Assembly: GCF_051020975.1 (NCBI RefSeq)
Contig: NW_027478166.1
Coordinates: 14,075,501 to 14,139,500, forward strand
DNA: 64,000 nucleotides
Source: Osmia lignaria lignaria
Lineage: Eukaryota; Arthropoda; Insecta; Hymenoptera; Megachilidae
Direction: 5' to 3'
Shown: positions 13,101 to 26,082 of the stretch, in pieces
How the letters are laid out: each line of letters opens with the position of its first letter
How positions within the stretch are numbered: the stretch's first letter is position 1
Made by a program: the position numbers and the translations under genes
The notes under the pieces: model-generated
Database searches by the model: none
What the model saw: only the letters and a program-made list of their open reading frames with translations
Told to the model about the DNA's origin: nothing

Positions 13101-15649
13101 TGCAAATATCTCGGAAACGAAGCGAGCTATGGCAAAATGTTAAGATACCTTTTTTGTAGAGAATTAAGTTTCCTACTTTTTATGTTCTATGATATTTTTT
13201 GATCAGGTGCGTAGTTCTCGAGATATATCAAGATATTTAAAAGTTCCGAAGTCGCACCAACATAATAGAGATACAGAAACACCGTGGCCCCTTTCTTTGA
13301 GATAACTCTGCACTATTGCGAGCTGGAAATGCCACTTCCAGTTTAGCTGTGCAGAAGAAGAACAACGAGAAGAAGAAATATCTCGAAATATGTCCGTCAG
13401 GACCCTTCCCTTGAGATAAATCTGCAAATATCTCGGAAACGAAGCGAGCTATGGCAAAATGTTAAGATACCTTTTTTGTAGAGAATTAAGTTTCCTACTT
13501 TTTATGTTCTATGATATTTTTTGATCAGAAGCGTAGTTCTCGAGATATATCAAGATATTTAAAAGTTCCGAAGCCGCACCAACATAATAGAGATACAGAA
13601 ACACCGTGGCCCCTTTCTTTGAGATAACTCTGCACTATTGCGAGCTGCAAATGCCACTTCGAGCTTAGCTGTGCAGAAGAAGAACAACAAGAAGAAGAAA
13701 TATCTCGAAATATGTCCGTCAGACCCCTTCCCTTGAGATATATCTGCAAATATCTCGGAAACGAAGCGAGCTATGGCAAAATGTTAAGATACCTTTTTTG
13801 TAGAGAATTAAGTTTCCTACTTTTTATGTTCTATGATATTTTTTGATCAGGTGCGTAGTTCTCGAGATATATCAAGATATTTAAAAGTTCCGAAGTCGCA
13901 CCAACATAATAGAGATACAGAAACACCGTGGCCCCTTTCTTTGAGATAACTCTGCACTATTGCGAGCTGGAAATGCCACTTCCAGTTTAGCTGTGCAGAA
14001 GAAGAACAACGAGAAGAAGAAATATCTCGAAATATGTCCGTCAGGACCCTTCCCTTGAGATAAATCTGCAAATATCTCGGAAACGAAGCGAGCTATGGCA
14101 AAATGTTAAGATACCTTTTTTGTAGAGAATTAAGTTTCCTACTTTTTATGTTCTATGATATTTTTTGATCAGATGCGTAGTTCTCGAGATATATCAAGAT
14201 ATTTAAAAGTTCCGAAGCTGCACCAACATAATAGAGGTACAGAAACACCGTGGCCTCTTTCTCTGAGATAACTCTGCACTATTGCGAGCTGCAAATGCCA
14301 CTTCCAGCTTAACTGTGCAGAAGAAGAACAACAAGAAGAAGAAATATCTCGAAATATGTCCGTCAGGCCCCTTCCCTTGAGATAAATCTGCAAATACCTC
14401 GGAAACGAAGCGAGCTATGGCAAAATGTTAAGAGACCTTTTTTGTAGAGAATTAAGTTTCCTACAATTTATGTTCTATGATATTTTTTGATCAGATGCGT
14501 AGTTCTCGAGATATATCAAGATATTTAAAAGTTCCGAAGCCGCACCAACATAATAGAGATACAGAAACACCGTGGCCTCTTTCTTTGAGATAACTCTGCA
14601 CTATTGCGAGCTGCAAATGCCACTTCCAGCTTAGCTGTGCAGAAGAAGAACAACAAGAAGAAGAAATATCTCGAAATATGTCCGTCAGACCCCTTCCCTT
14701 GAGATAAATCTGCAAATATCTCGGAAACGAAGCGAGCTATGGCAAAATGTTAAGATACCTTTTTTGTAGAGAATTAAGTTTCCTACTTTTTATGTTCTAT
14801 GATATTTTTTGATCAGATGCGTAGTTCTCGAGATATATCAAGATATTTAAAAGTTGCGAAGCCGCACCAACATAATAGAGATACAGAAACACCGTGGCCC
14901 CTTTCTTTGAGATAACTATGCACTATTGCGCGCTGCAAATGCCACTTCCAGCTTAGCTGTGCAGAAGAAGAACAACAAGAAGAAGAAATATCTCGAAATA
15001 TGTCCTTCAGGCCCCTTCCCTTGAGATAAATCTGCAAATATCTCGGAAACGAAGCGAGCTATGGCAAAATGTTCAGAGACCTTTTTTGTAGAGAATTAAG
15101 TTTCCTACTTTTTATGTTCTATGATATTTTTTGATCAGATGCGTAGTTCTCAAGATATATCAAAATATTTAAAATTTCCGAAGCGGCACCAACATAATAG
15201 AGATACAGAAACACCGTGGCCCCTTTCTTTGAGGTAACTCTGCACTATTGCGAGCTGCAAATGCCACGTCCAGCTTAGCTGTGCAGAAGAAGATCCACAA
15301 GAAGAAGAAATATCTCAAAATATGTCCGTCAGGCCCCTTCCCTTGAGATAAATCTGCAAATATCTCGGAAACGAAGCGAGCTATGGCAAAATGTTAAGAG
15401 ACCTTTGTTGTAGAGAATTATGTTTCCTACAATTTACGTTCTATGATATTTTTTGATCAGAAGCGTAGTTCTCGAGATATATCAAGATATTTAAAAGTTG
15501 CGAAGCCGCACCAACATAATAGAGATACAGAAACACCGTGGCCCCTTTCTTTGAGATAACTCTGCACTATTGCGACCTGCAAATGCCACTTCCAGCTTAG
15601 CTGTGCAGAAGAAGAACAACAAGAAGAAGAAATATCTCGAAATATGTCC
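10176..15649. repeat. 17-monomer higher-order repeat, copy 2 (5474 bp)
   Basis: Matches copy 1 monomer by monomer at an offset of 5474 bp (17 x 322) and keeps its private variants: CGATCAG near 11266, GCAGACGAAG near 12386, TTAAGACACC near 12496, GCGTGGTTCTCG near 12888, CTCAAGATATATC and CCTTTGTTGTAG in 15135-15456. Here the F monomer at 13525 and G monomer at 13847 are uninterrupted, unlike their counterparts in copy 1. Similarity ends inside monomer 15457-15778, which continues as K (CCGTCAG) where copy 1 switches to A (CCTTCAG). Confidence 0.9.
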
Positions 15650-16744
15650 GTCAGGCCCCTTCCCTTGAGATAAATCTGCAAATATCTCGGAAACGAAGCG
15701 AGCTATGGCAAAATGTTAAGATACCTTTTTTGTAGAGAATTAAGTTTCCTACTTTTTATGTTCTATGATATTTTTTGATCAGATGCGTAGTTCTCGAGAT
15801 ATATCAAGATATTTAAAAGTTGCGAAGCCGCACCAACATAATAGAGATACAGAAACACCGTGGCCCCGTTCTTTGAGATAACTATGCACTATTGCGCGCT
15901 GCAAATGCCACTTCCAGCTTAGCTGTGCAGAAGAAGAACAACAAGAAGAAGAAATATCTCGAAATATGTCCTTCAGGCCCCTTCCCTTGAGATACATCTG
16001 CAAATATCTCGGAAACGAAGCGAGCTATGGCAAAATGTTCAGAGACCTTTTTTGTAGAGAATTAACTTTCCTACTTTTTATGTTCTATGATATTTTTTGA
16101 TCAGATGCGTAGTTCTCGAGATATATCAAAATATTTAAAATTTCCGAAGCGGCACCAACATAATAGAGATACAGAAACACCGTGGCCCCTTTCTTTGAGG
16201 TAACTCTGCACTATTGCGAGCTGCAAATGCCACGTCCAGCTTAGCTGTGCAGAAGAAGAACCACAAGAAGAAGAAATATCTCAAAATATGTCCGTCAGGC
16301 CCCTTCCCTTGAGATAAATCTGCAAATATCTCGGAAACGAAGCGAGCTATGGCAAAATGTTAAGAGACCTTTTTTGTAGAGAATTAAGTTTCCTACTTTT
16401 TATGTTCTACGATATTTTTTGATCAGATGCGTAGTTCTCGAGATATATCAAGATATTTAAAAGCTCCGAAGCCGCACCAACATAATAGAGATACAGAAAC
16501 ACCGTGGCCCCTTTCTTTGAGATAACTCTGCACTATTGCGAGCTGCAAATGCCACTTCCAGCTTAGCTGTGCAGAAGAAGAACAACAAGAAGAAGAAATA
16601 TCTCAAAATATGTCCGTCAGGCCCCTTCCCTTGAGATAAATCTGCAAATATCTCGGAAACGAAGCGAGCTATGGCAAAATGTTGAGATACCTTTTTTGTA
16701 GAGAATTAAGTTTCCTACTTTTTATGTTCTATGATATTTTTTGA
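15650..16744. repeat. Transition monomers: K right half, A, B and a D-like stop-bearing monomer
   Basis: Right half of the K monomer at 15457, then A at 15779 (private variants CCCCGTTCTTTG and GATACATCTGC), B at 16101 (GAACCACAAG), and 16423-16744 with AGCTCCGAAG, CTCAAAATATG and GTTGAGATACC. This segment links the 17-mer region to the L-rich region. The B here is one of only three in the window not followed by a C or H monomer. Confidence 0.8.
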
Positions 16745-18676
16745 TCAGATGCGTAGTTCTCGAGATATATCAAGATATTTAAAAGTTCCGAAGCTGCACC
16801 AACATAATAGAGGTACAGAAACACCGTGGCCTCTTTCTGTGAGATAACTCTGCACTATTGCGAGCTGCAAATGCCACTTCCAGCTTAACTGTGCAGAAGA
16901 AGAACAACAAGAAGAAGAAATATCTCAAAATATGTCCGTCAGGCCCCTTCCCTTGAGATAAATCTGCAAATACCTCGGAAACGAAGCGAGCTATGGCAAA
17001 ATGTTAAGAGACCTTTTCTGTAGAGAATTAAGTTTCCTACAATTTATGTTCTATGACATTTTTTGATCAGATGCGTAGTTCTCGAGATATATCAAGATAT
17101 TTAAAAGTTCCGAAGCCGCACCAACATAATAGAGATACAGAAACACCGTGGCCCCTTTCTTTGAGATAACTATGCACTATTGCGCGCTGCAAATGCCACT
17201 TCCAGCTTAGCTCTGCAGAAGAAGAACAACAAGAAGAAGAAATATTTCGAAATATGTCCGTCAGGCCCCTTCCCTTGAGATAAATCTGCAAATATCTCGG
17301 AAACGAAGCGAGCTATGGCAAAATGTTAAGAGACCTTTTTTGTAGAGAATTAAGTTTCCTACTTTTTATGTTCTACGATATTTTTTGATCAGATGCGTAG
17401 TTCTCGAGATATATCAAGATATTTAAAAGCTCCGAAGCCGCACCAACATAATAGAGATACAGAAACACCGTGGCCCCTTTCTTTGAGATAACTCTGCACT
17501 ATTGCGAGCTGCAAATGCCACTTCCAGCTTAGCTGTGCAGAAGAAGAACAACAAGAAGAAGAAATATCTCAAAATATGTCCGTCAGGCCCCTTCCCTTGA
17601 GATAAATCTGCAAATATCTCGGAAACGAAGCGAGCTATGGCAAAATGTTGAGATACCTTTTTTGTAGAGAATTAAGTTTCCTACTTTTTATGTTCTATGA
17701 TATTTTTTGATCAGATGCGTAGTTCTCGAGATATATCAAGATATTTAAAAGTTCCGAAGCTGCACCAACATAATAGAGGTACAGAAACACCGTGGCCTCT
17801 TTCTGTGAGATAACTCTGCACTATTGCGAGCTGCAAATGCCACTTCCAGCTTAACTGTGCAGAAGAAGAACAACAAGAAGAAGAAATATCTCAAAATATG
17901 TCCGTCAGGCCCCTTCCCTTGAGATAAATCTGCAAATACCTCGGAAACGAAGCGAGCTATGGCAAAATGTTAAGAGACCTTTTCTGTAGAGAATTAAGTT
18001 TCCTACAATTTATGTTCTATGACATTTTTTGATCAGATGCGTAGTTCTCGAGATATATCAAGATATTTAAAAGTTCCGAAGCCGCACCAACATAATAGAG
18101 ATACAGAAACACCGTGGCCTCTTTCTTTGAGATAACTCTGCACTATTGCGAGCTGCAAATGCCACTTCCAGCTTAGCTGTGCAGAAGAAGAACAACAAGA
18201 AGAAGAAATATCTCGAAATATGTCCGTCAGGCCCCTTCCCTTGAGATAAATCTGCAAATATCTCGGAAACGAAGCGAGCTATGGCAAAATGTTAAGATAC
18301 CTTTTTTGTAGAGAATTAAGTTTCCTACTTCTTATGTTCTATGATATTTTTTGATCAGATGCGTAGTTCTCGAGATATATCAAGATATTTAAAAGTTGCG
18401 AAGCCGCACCAACATAATAGAGATACAGAAACACCGTGGCCCCTTTCTTTGAGATAACTATGCACTATTGCGCGCTGCAAATGCCACTTCCAGCTTAGCT
18501 CTGCAGAAGAAGAACAACAAGAAGAAGAAATATCTCGAAATATGTCCGTCAGGCCCCTTCCCTTGAGATAAATCTGCAAATATCTCGGAAACGAAGCGAG
18601 CTATGGCAAAATGTTAAGATACCTTTTTTGTAGAGAATTAAGTTTCCTACTTTTTATGTTCTATGATATTTTTTGA
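16745..18676. repeat. 6-monomer higher-order repeat, copy 1 (1932 bp)
   Basis: Six monomers: stop-bearing C (CTGTGAGATAAC, CCTTTTCTGTAG, TATGACATTTTTTG), L (CTCTGCAG, ATATTTCG), AGCTCCG monomer, the same C again, D, and an L-like A (CTCTGCAG with ATATCTCG). It repeats immediately downstream at an offset of 1932 bp. A 3-monomer period is nested inside: the AGCTCCG and C monomers at 16423/16745 recur at 17389/17711. The last monomer ends CTACTTTTTATG here but CTACTTCTTATG in copy 2, so the true junction lies within a monomer and not at these borders. Confidence 0.85.
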
Positions 18677-20608
18677 TCAGATGCGTAGTTCTCGAGATAT
18701 ATCAAGATATTTAAAAGTTCCGAAGCTGCACCAACATAATAGAGGTACAGAAACACCGTGGCCTCTTTCTGTGAGATAACTCTGCACTATTGCGAGCTGC
18801 AAATGCCACTTCCAGCTTAACTGTGCAGAAGAAGAACAACAAGAAGAAGAAATATCTCAAAATATGTCCGTCAGGCCCCTTCCCTTGAGATAAATCTGCA
18901 AATACCTCGGAAACGAAGCGAGCTATGGCAAAATGTTAAGAGACCTTTTCTGTAGAGAATTAAGTTTCCTACAATTTATGTTCTATGACATTTTTTGATC
19001 AGATGCGTAGTTCTCGAGATATATCAAGATATTTAAAAGTTCCGAAGCCGCACCAACATAATAGAGATACAGAAACACCGTGGCCCCTTTCTTTGAGATA
19101 ACTATGCACTATTGCGCGCTGCAAATGCCACTTCCAGCTTAGCTCTGCAGAAGAAGAACAACAAGAAGAAGAAATATTTCGAAATATGTCCGTCAGGCCC
19201 CTTCCCTTGAGATAAATCTGCAAATATCTCGGAAACGAAGCGAGCTATGGCAAAATGTTAAGAGACCTTTTTTGTAGAGAATTAAGTTTCCTACTTTTTA
19301 TGTTCTACGATATTTTTTGATCAGATGCGTAGTTCTCGAGATATATCAAGATATTTAAAAGCTCCGAAGCCGCACCAACATAATAGAGATACAGAAACAC
19401 CGTGGCCCCTTTCTTTGAGATAACTCTGCACTATTGCGAGCTGCAAATGCCACTTCCAGCTTAGCTGTGCAGAAGAAGAACAACAAGAAGAAGAAATATC
19501 TCAAAATATGTCCGTCAGGCCCCTTCCCTTGAGATAAATCTGCAAATATCTCGGAAACGAAGCGAGCTATGGCAAAATGTTGAGATACCTTTTTTGTAGA
19601 GAATTAAGTTTCCTACTTTTTATGTTCTATGATATTTTTTGATCAGATGCGTAGTTCTCGAGATATATCAAGATATTTAAAAGTTCCGAAGCTGCACCAA
19701 CATAATAGAGGTACAGAAACACCGTGGCCTCTTTCTGTGAGATAACTCTGCACTATTGCGAGCTGCAAATGCCACTTCCAGCTTAACTGTGCAGAAGAAG
19801 AACAACAAGAAGAAGAAATATCTCAAAATATGTCCGTCAGGCCCCTTCCCTTGAGATAAATCTGCAAATACCTCGGAAACGAAGCGAGCTATGGCAAAAT
19901 GTTAAGAGACCTTTTCTGTAGAGAATTAAGTTTCCTACAATTTATGTTCTATGACATTTTTTGATCAGATGCGTAGTTCTCGAGATATATCAAGATATTT
20001 AAAAGTTCCGAAGCCGCACCAACATAATAGAGATACAGAAACACCGTGGCCTCTTTCTTTGAGATAACTCTGCACTATTGCGAGCTGCAAATGCCACTTC
20101 CAGCTTAGCTGTGCAGAAGAAGAACAACAAGAAGAAGAAATATCTCGAAATATGTCCGTCAGGCCCCTTCCCTTGAGATAAATCTGCAAATATCTCGGAA
20201 ACGAAGCGAGCTATGGCAAAATGTTAAGATACCTTTTTTGTAGAGAATTAAGTTTCCTACTTCTTATGTTCTATGATATTTTTTGATCAGATGCGTAGTT
20301 CTCGAGATATATCAAGATATTTAAAAGTTGCGAAGCCGCACCAACATAATAGAGATACAGAAACACCGTGGCCCCTTTCTTTGAGATAACTATGCACTAT
20401 TGCGCGCTGCAAATGCCACTTCCAGCTTAGCTCTGCAGAAGAAGAACAACAAGAAGAAGAAATATCTCGAAATATGTCCGTCAGGCCCCTTCCCTTGAGA
20501 TAAATCTGCAAATATCTCGGAAACGAAGCGAGCTATGGCAAAATGTTAAGATACCTTTTTTGTAGAGAATTAAGTTTCCTACTTCTTATGTTCTATGATA
20601 TTTTTTGA
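18677..20608. repeat. 6-monomer higher-order repeat, copy 2 (1932 bp)
   Basis: Same six-monomer order as the preceding copy, with the same rare words (CTGTGAGATAAC, CCTTTTCTGTAG, TATGACATTTTTTG, TGTTCTACGATA, GTTGAGATACC). By eye the copies are nearly identical apart from the final 3' end, implying a recent duplication. It is followed by further L monomers. Confidence 0.85.
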
Positions 20609-21252
20609 TCAGATGCGTAGTTCTCGAGATATATCAAGATATTTAAAAGTTGCGAAGCCGCACCAACATAATAGAGATACAGAAACACCGTGGCCCCTTT
20701 CTTTGAGATAACTATGCACTATTGCGCGCTGCAAATGCCACTTCCAGCTTAGCTCTGCAGAAGAAGAACAACAAGAAGAAGAAATATTTCGAAATATGTC
20801 CGTCAGGCCCCTTCCCTTGAGATAAATCTGCAAATATCTCGGAAACGAAGCGAGCTATGGCAAAATGTTAAGAGACCTTTTTTGTAGAGAATTAAGTTTC
20901 CTACTTTTTATGTTCTACGATATTATTTGATCAGATGCGTAGTTCTCGAGATATATCAAGATATTTAAAAGTTGCGAAGCCGCACCAACATAATAGAGAT
21001 ACAGAAACACCGTGGCCCCTTTCTTTGAGATAACTATGCACTATTGCGCGCTGCAAATGCCACTTCCAGCTTAGCTCTGCAGAAGAAGAACAACAAGAAG
21101 AAGAAATATTTCGAAATATGTCCGTCAGGCCCCTTCCCTTGAGATAAATCTGCAAATATCTCGGAAACGAAGCGAGCTATGGCAAAATGTTAAGAGACCT
21201 TTTTTGTAGAGAATTAAGTTTCCTACTTTTTATGTTCTACGATATTTTTTGA
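20609..21252. repeat. Tandem pair of L monomers
   Basis: Two adjacent, almost identical L monomers (20609 and 20931) with CTCTGCAG, ATATTTCG and TGTTCTACGAT. The first ends with the private variant CGATATTATTTGATC. Together with the L-like monomer at 20287 this gives three close relatives in a row. This is a rare place where neighbours are of the same class, as expected from a single-monomer slip. Confidence 0.75.
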
Positions 21253-24150
21253 TCAGATGCGTAGTTCTCGAGATATATCAAGATATTTAAAAGTTCCGAA
21301 GCTGCACCAACATAATAGAGGTACAGAAACACCGTGGCCTCTTTCTCTGAGATAACTCTGCACTATTGCGAGCTGCAAATGCCACTTCCAGCTTAACTGT
21401 GCAGAAGAAGAACAACAAGAAGAAGAAATATCTCAAAATATGTCCGTCAGGCCCCTTCCCTTGAGATAAATCTGCAAATACCTCGGAAACGAAGCGAGCT
21501 ATGGCAAAATGTTAAGAGACCTTTTTTGTAGAGAATTAAGTTTCCTACAATTTATGTTCTATGACATTTTTTGATCAGATGCGTAGTTCTCGAGATATAT
21601 CAAGATATTTAAAATTTCCGAAGCGGCACCAACATAATAGAGATACAGAAACACCGTGGCCCCTTTCTTTGAGGTAACTCTGCACTATTGCGAGCTGCAA
21701 ATGCCACGTCCAGCTTAGCTGTGCAGAAGAAGAACCACAAGAAGAAGAAATATCTCAAAATATGTCCGTCAGGCCCCTTCCCTTGAGATAAATCTGCAAA
21801 TATCTCGGAAACGAAGTGAGCTATGGCAAAATGTTAAGATACCTTTTTTGTAGAGAATTAAGTTTCCTACTTTTTATATTCTATGATATTTTTTGATCAG
21901 ATGCGTAGTTCTCGAGATATATCAAGATATTTAAAAGTTCCGAAGCTGCACCAACATAATAGAGGTACAGAAACACCGTGGCCTCTTTCTCTGAGATAAC
22001 TCTGCACTATTGCGAGCTGCAAATGCCACTTCCAGCTTAACTGTGCAGAAGAAGAACAACAAGAAGAAGAAATATCTCGAAATATGTCCGTCAGGCCCCT
22101 TCCCTTGAGATAAATCTGCAAATACCTCGGAAACGAAGCGAGCTATGGCAAAATGTTAAGAGACCTTTTTTGTAGAGAATTAAGTTTCCTACAATTTATG
22201 TTCTATGATATTTTTTGATCAGATGCGTAGTTCTCGAGATATATCAAGATATTTAAAAGTTCCGAAGCTGCACCAACATAATAGAGATACAGAAACACCG
22301 TGGCCTCTTTCTTTGAGATAACTCTGCACTATTGCGAGCTGCAAATGCCACTTCCAGCTTAGCTGTGCAGAAGAAGAACAACAAGAAGAAGAAATATCTC
22401 GAAATATGTCCGTCAGACCCCTTCCCTTGAGATAAATCTGCAAATATCTCGGAAACGAAGCGAGCTATGGCAAAATGTTAAGATACCTTTTTTGTAGAGA
22501 ATTAAGTTTCCTACTTTTTATGTTCTATGATATTTTTTGATCAGATGCGTAGTTCTCGAGATATATCAAGATATTTAAAAGTTGCGAAGCCGCACCAACA
22601 TAATAGAGATACAGAAACACCGTGGCCCCTTTCTTTGAGATAACTATGCACTATTGCGCGCTGCAAATGCCACTTCCAGCTTAGCTGTGCAGAAGAAGAA
22701 CAACAAGAAGAAGAAATATCTCGAAATATGTCCTTCAGGCCCCTTCCCTTGAGATAAATCTGCAAATATCTCGGAAACGAAGCGAGCTATGGCAAAATGT
22801 TCAGAGACCTTTTTTGTAGAGAATTAACTTTCCTACTTTTTATGTTCTATGATATTTTTTGATCAGATGCGTAGTTCTCGAGATATATCAAAATATTTAA
22901 AATTTCCGAAGCGGCACCAACATAATAGAGATACAGAAACACCGTGGCCCCTTTCTTTGAGGTAACTCTGCACTATTGCGAGCTGCAAATGCCACGTCCA
23001 GCTTAGCTGTGCAGAAGAAGAACCACAAGAAGAAGAAATATCTCAAAATATGTCCGTCAGGCCCCTTCCCTTGAGATAAATCTGCAAATATCTCGGAAAC
23101 GAAGCGAGCTATGGCAAAATGTTAAGATACCTTTTTTGTAGAGAATTAAGTTTCCTACTTTTTATGTTCTATGATATTTTTTGATCAGATGCGTAGTTCT
23201 CGAGATATATCAAGATATTTAAAAGTTCCGAAGCTGCACCAACATAATAGAGGTACAGAAACACCGTGGCCTCTTTCTCTGAGATAACTCTGCACTATTG
23301 CGAGCTGCAAATGCCACTTCCAGCTTAACTGTGCAGAAGAAGAACAACAAGAAGAAGAAATATCTCGAAATATGTCCGTCAGGCCCCTTCCCTTGAGATA
23401 AATCTGCAAATATCTCGGAAACGAAGCGAGCTATGGCAAAATGTTAAGATACCTTTTTTGTAGAGAATTAAGTTTCCTACTTCTTATGTTCTATGATATT
23501 TTTTGATCAGATGCGTAGTTCTCGAGATATATCAAGATATTTAAAAGTTGCGAAGCAGCACCAACATAATAGAGATACAGAAACACCGTGGCCCCTTTCT
23601 TTGAGATAACTATGCACTATTGCGCGCTGCAAATGCCACTTCCAGCTTAGCTCTGCAGAAGAAGAACAACAAGAAGAAGAAATATTTCGAAATATGTCCG
23701 TCAGGCCCCTTCCCTTGAGATAAATCTGCAAATATTTCGGAAACGAAGCGAGCTATGGCAAAATGTTAAGAGACCTTTTTTGTAGAGAATTAAGTTTCCT
23801 ACTTTTTATGTTCTACGATATTTTTTGATCAGATGCGTAGTTCTCGAGATATATCAAGATATTTAAAAGTTCCGAAGCTGCACCAACATAATAGAGGTAC
23901 AGAAACACCGTGGCCTCTTTCTCTGAGATAACTCTGCACTATTGCGAGCTGCAAATGCCACTTCCAGCTTAACTGTGCAGAAGAAGAACAACAAGAAGAA
24001 GAAATATCTCAAAATATGTCCGTCAGGCCCCTTCCCTTGAGATAAATCTGCAAATACCTCGGAAACGAAGCGAGCTATGGCAAAATGTTAAGAGACCTTT
24101 TTTGTAGAGAATTAAGTTTCCTACAATTTATGTTCTATGACATTTTTTGA
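21253..24150. repeat. Mosaic: C*, B, then C-D-A-B, C, L, C*
   Basis: Nine monomers. 21253 is a C with CTCAAAATATG (C*) and TATGACATT. 21575 is a B with GAAGTGAGC. 21897-23184 is C-D-A-B, matching the order seen near 3.9, 8.7 and 14.2 kb, but the D here (22219) has GCTGCACC. 23185 is another C; 23507 is an L with GAAGCAGCACC and AATATTTCGG; 23829 is C* again. The return of C-D-A-B 6.4 kb after the end of the 17-mer region shows it is an old unit carried by different rearrangements. Confidence 0.8.
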
Positions 24151-25116
24151 TCAGATGCGTAGTTCTCGAGATATATCAAGATATTTAAAAGTTCCGAAGC
24201 CGCACCAACATAATAGAGATACAGAAACACCGTGGCCCCTTTCTTTGAGATAACTCTGCACTATTGCGACCTGCAAATGCCACTTCCAGCTTAGCTGTGC
24301 AGAAGAAGAACAACAAGAAGAAGAAATATCTCGAAATATGTCCGTCAGGCCCCTTCCCTTGAGATAAATCTGCAAATATCTCGGAAACGAAGCGAGCTAT
24401 GGCAAAATGTTAAGATACCTTTTTTGTAGAGAATTAAGTTTCCTACTTCTTATGTTCTATGATATTTTTTGATCAGATGCGTAGTTCTCGAGATATATCA
24501 AGATATTTAAAAGTTCCGAAGCTGCACCAACATAATAGAGGTACAGAAACACCGTGGCCTCTTTCTCTGAGATAACTCTGCACTATTGCGCGCTGCAAAT
24601 GCCACTTCCAGCTTAGCTCTGCAGAAGAAGAACAACAAGAAGAAGAAATATTTCGAAATATGTCCGTCAGGCCCCTTCCCTTGAGATAAATCTGCAAATA
24701 TCTCGGAAACGAAGCGAGCTATGGCAAAATGTTAAGAGACCTTTTTTGTAGAGAATTAAGTTTCCTACTTTTTATGTTCTACGATATTTTTTGATCAGAT
24801 GCGTAGTTCTCGAGATATATCAAGATATTTAAAAGTTCCGAAGCTGCACCAACATAATAGAGGTACAGAAACACCGTGGCCTCTTTCTCTGAGATAACTC
24901 TGCACTATTGCGAGCTGCAAATGCCACTTCCAGCTTAACTGTGCAGAAGAAGAACAACAAGAAGAAGAAATATCTCAAAATATGTCCGTCAGGCCCCTTC
25001 CCTTGAGATAAATCTGCAAATACCTCGGAAACGAAGCGAGCTATGGCAAAATGTTAAGAGACCTTTTTTGTAGAGAATTAAGTTTCCTACAATTTATGTT
25101 CTATGACATTTTTTGA
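24151..25116. repeat. 3-monomer unit K, C/L hybrid, C* (966 bp)
   Basis: K (GCGACCTGC), then 24473-24794, whose left part is class C (GCTGCACC, AGAGGTAC, CTCTGAG) and right part class L (GCGCGCTG, CTCTGCAG, ATATTTCG), then C with CTCAAAATATG and TATGACATT. It is the first member of a series with a three-monomer period. The middle monomer is the variable position of the series. Confidence 0.8.
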
Positions 25117-26082
25117 TCAGATGCGTAGTTCTCGAGATATATCAAGATATTTAAAAGTTCCGAAGCCGCACCAACATAATAGAGATACAGAAACACCGTG
25201 GCCCCTTTCTTTGAGATAACTCTGCACTATTGCGACCTGCAAATGCCACTTCCAGCTTAGCTGTGCAGAAGAAGAACAACAAGAAGAAGAAATATCTCGA
25301 AATATGTCCGTCAGGCCCCTTCCCTTGAGATAAATCTGCAAATATCTCGGAAACGAAGCGAGCTATGGCAAAATGTTAAGAGACCTTTTTTGTAGAGAAT
25401 TAAGTTTCCTACTTTTTATGCTCTACGATATTTTTTGATCAGATGCGTAGTTCTCGAGATATATCAAGATATTTAAAAGCTCCGAAGCCGCACCAACATA
25501 ATAGAGATACAGAAACACCGTGGCCCCTTTCTTTGAGATAACTCTGCACTATTGCGAGCTGCAAATGCCACTTCCAGCTTAGCTGTGCAGAAGAAGAACA
25601 ACAAGAAGAAGAAATATCTCGAAATATGTCCGTCAGGCACTTTCCCTTGAGATAAATCTGCAAATATCTCGCAAACGAAGCGAGCTATGGCAAAATGTTA
25701 AGAGACCTTTTTTGTGGAGAATTAAGTTTCCTACTTTTTATGTTGTATGATATTTTTTGATCAGATGCGTAGTTCTCGAGATATATCAAGATATTTAAAA
25801 GTTCCGAAGCTGCACCAACATAATAGAGGTACAGAAACACCGTGGCCTCTTTCTCTGAGATAACTCTGCACTATTGCGAGCTGCAAATGCCACTTCCAGC
25901 TTAACTGTGCAGAAGAAGAACAACAAGAAGAAGAAATATCTCAAAATATGTCCGTCAGGCCCCTTCCCTTGAGATAAATCTGCAAATACCTCGGAAACGA
26001 AGCGAGCTATGGCAAAATGTTAAGAGACCTTTTTTGTAGAGAATTAAGTTTCCTACAATTTATGTTCTATGACATTTTTTGA
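25117..26082. repeat. 3-monomer higher-order repeat K-M-C*, copy 1 (966 bp)
   Basis: K, M and stop-bearing C. The M monomer (25439) has AGCTCCGAAG, GCACTTTCC and the rare CTCGCAAACG; the K ends with TATGCTCTACGAT. The next 966 bp repeat this unit and I see no difference by eye. The unit ends TATGACATTTTTTG. Confidence 0.9.
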
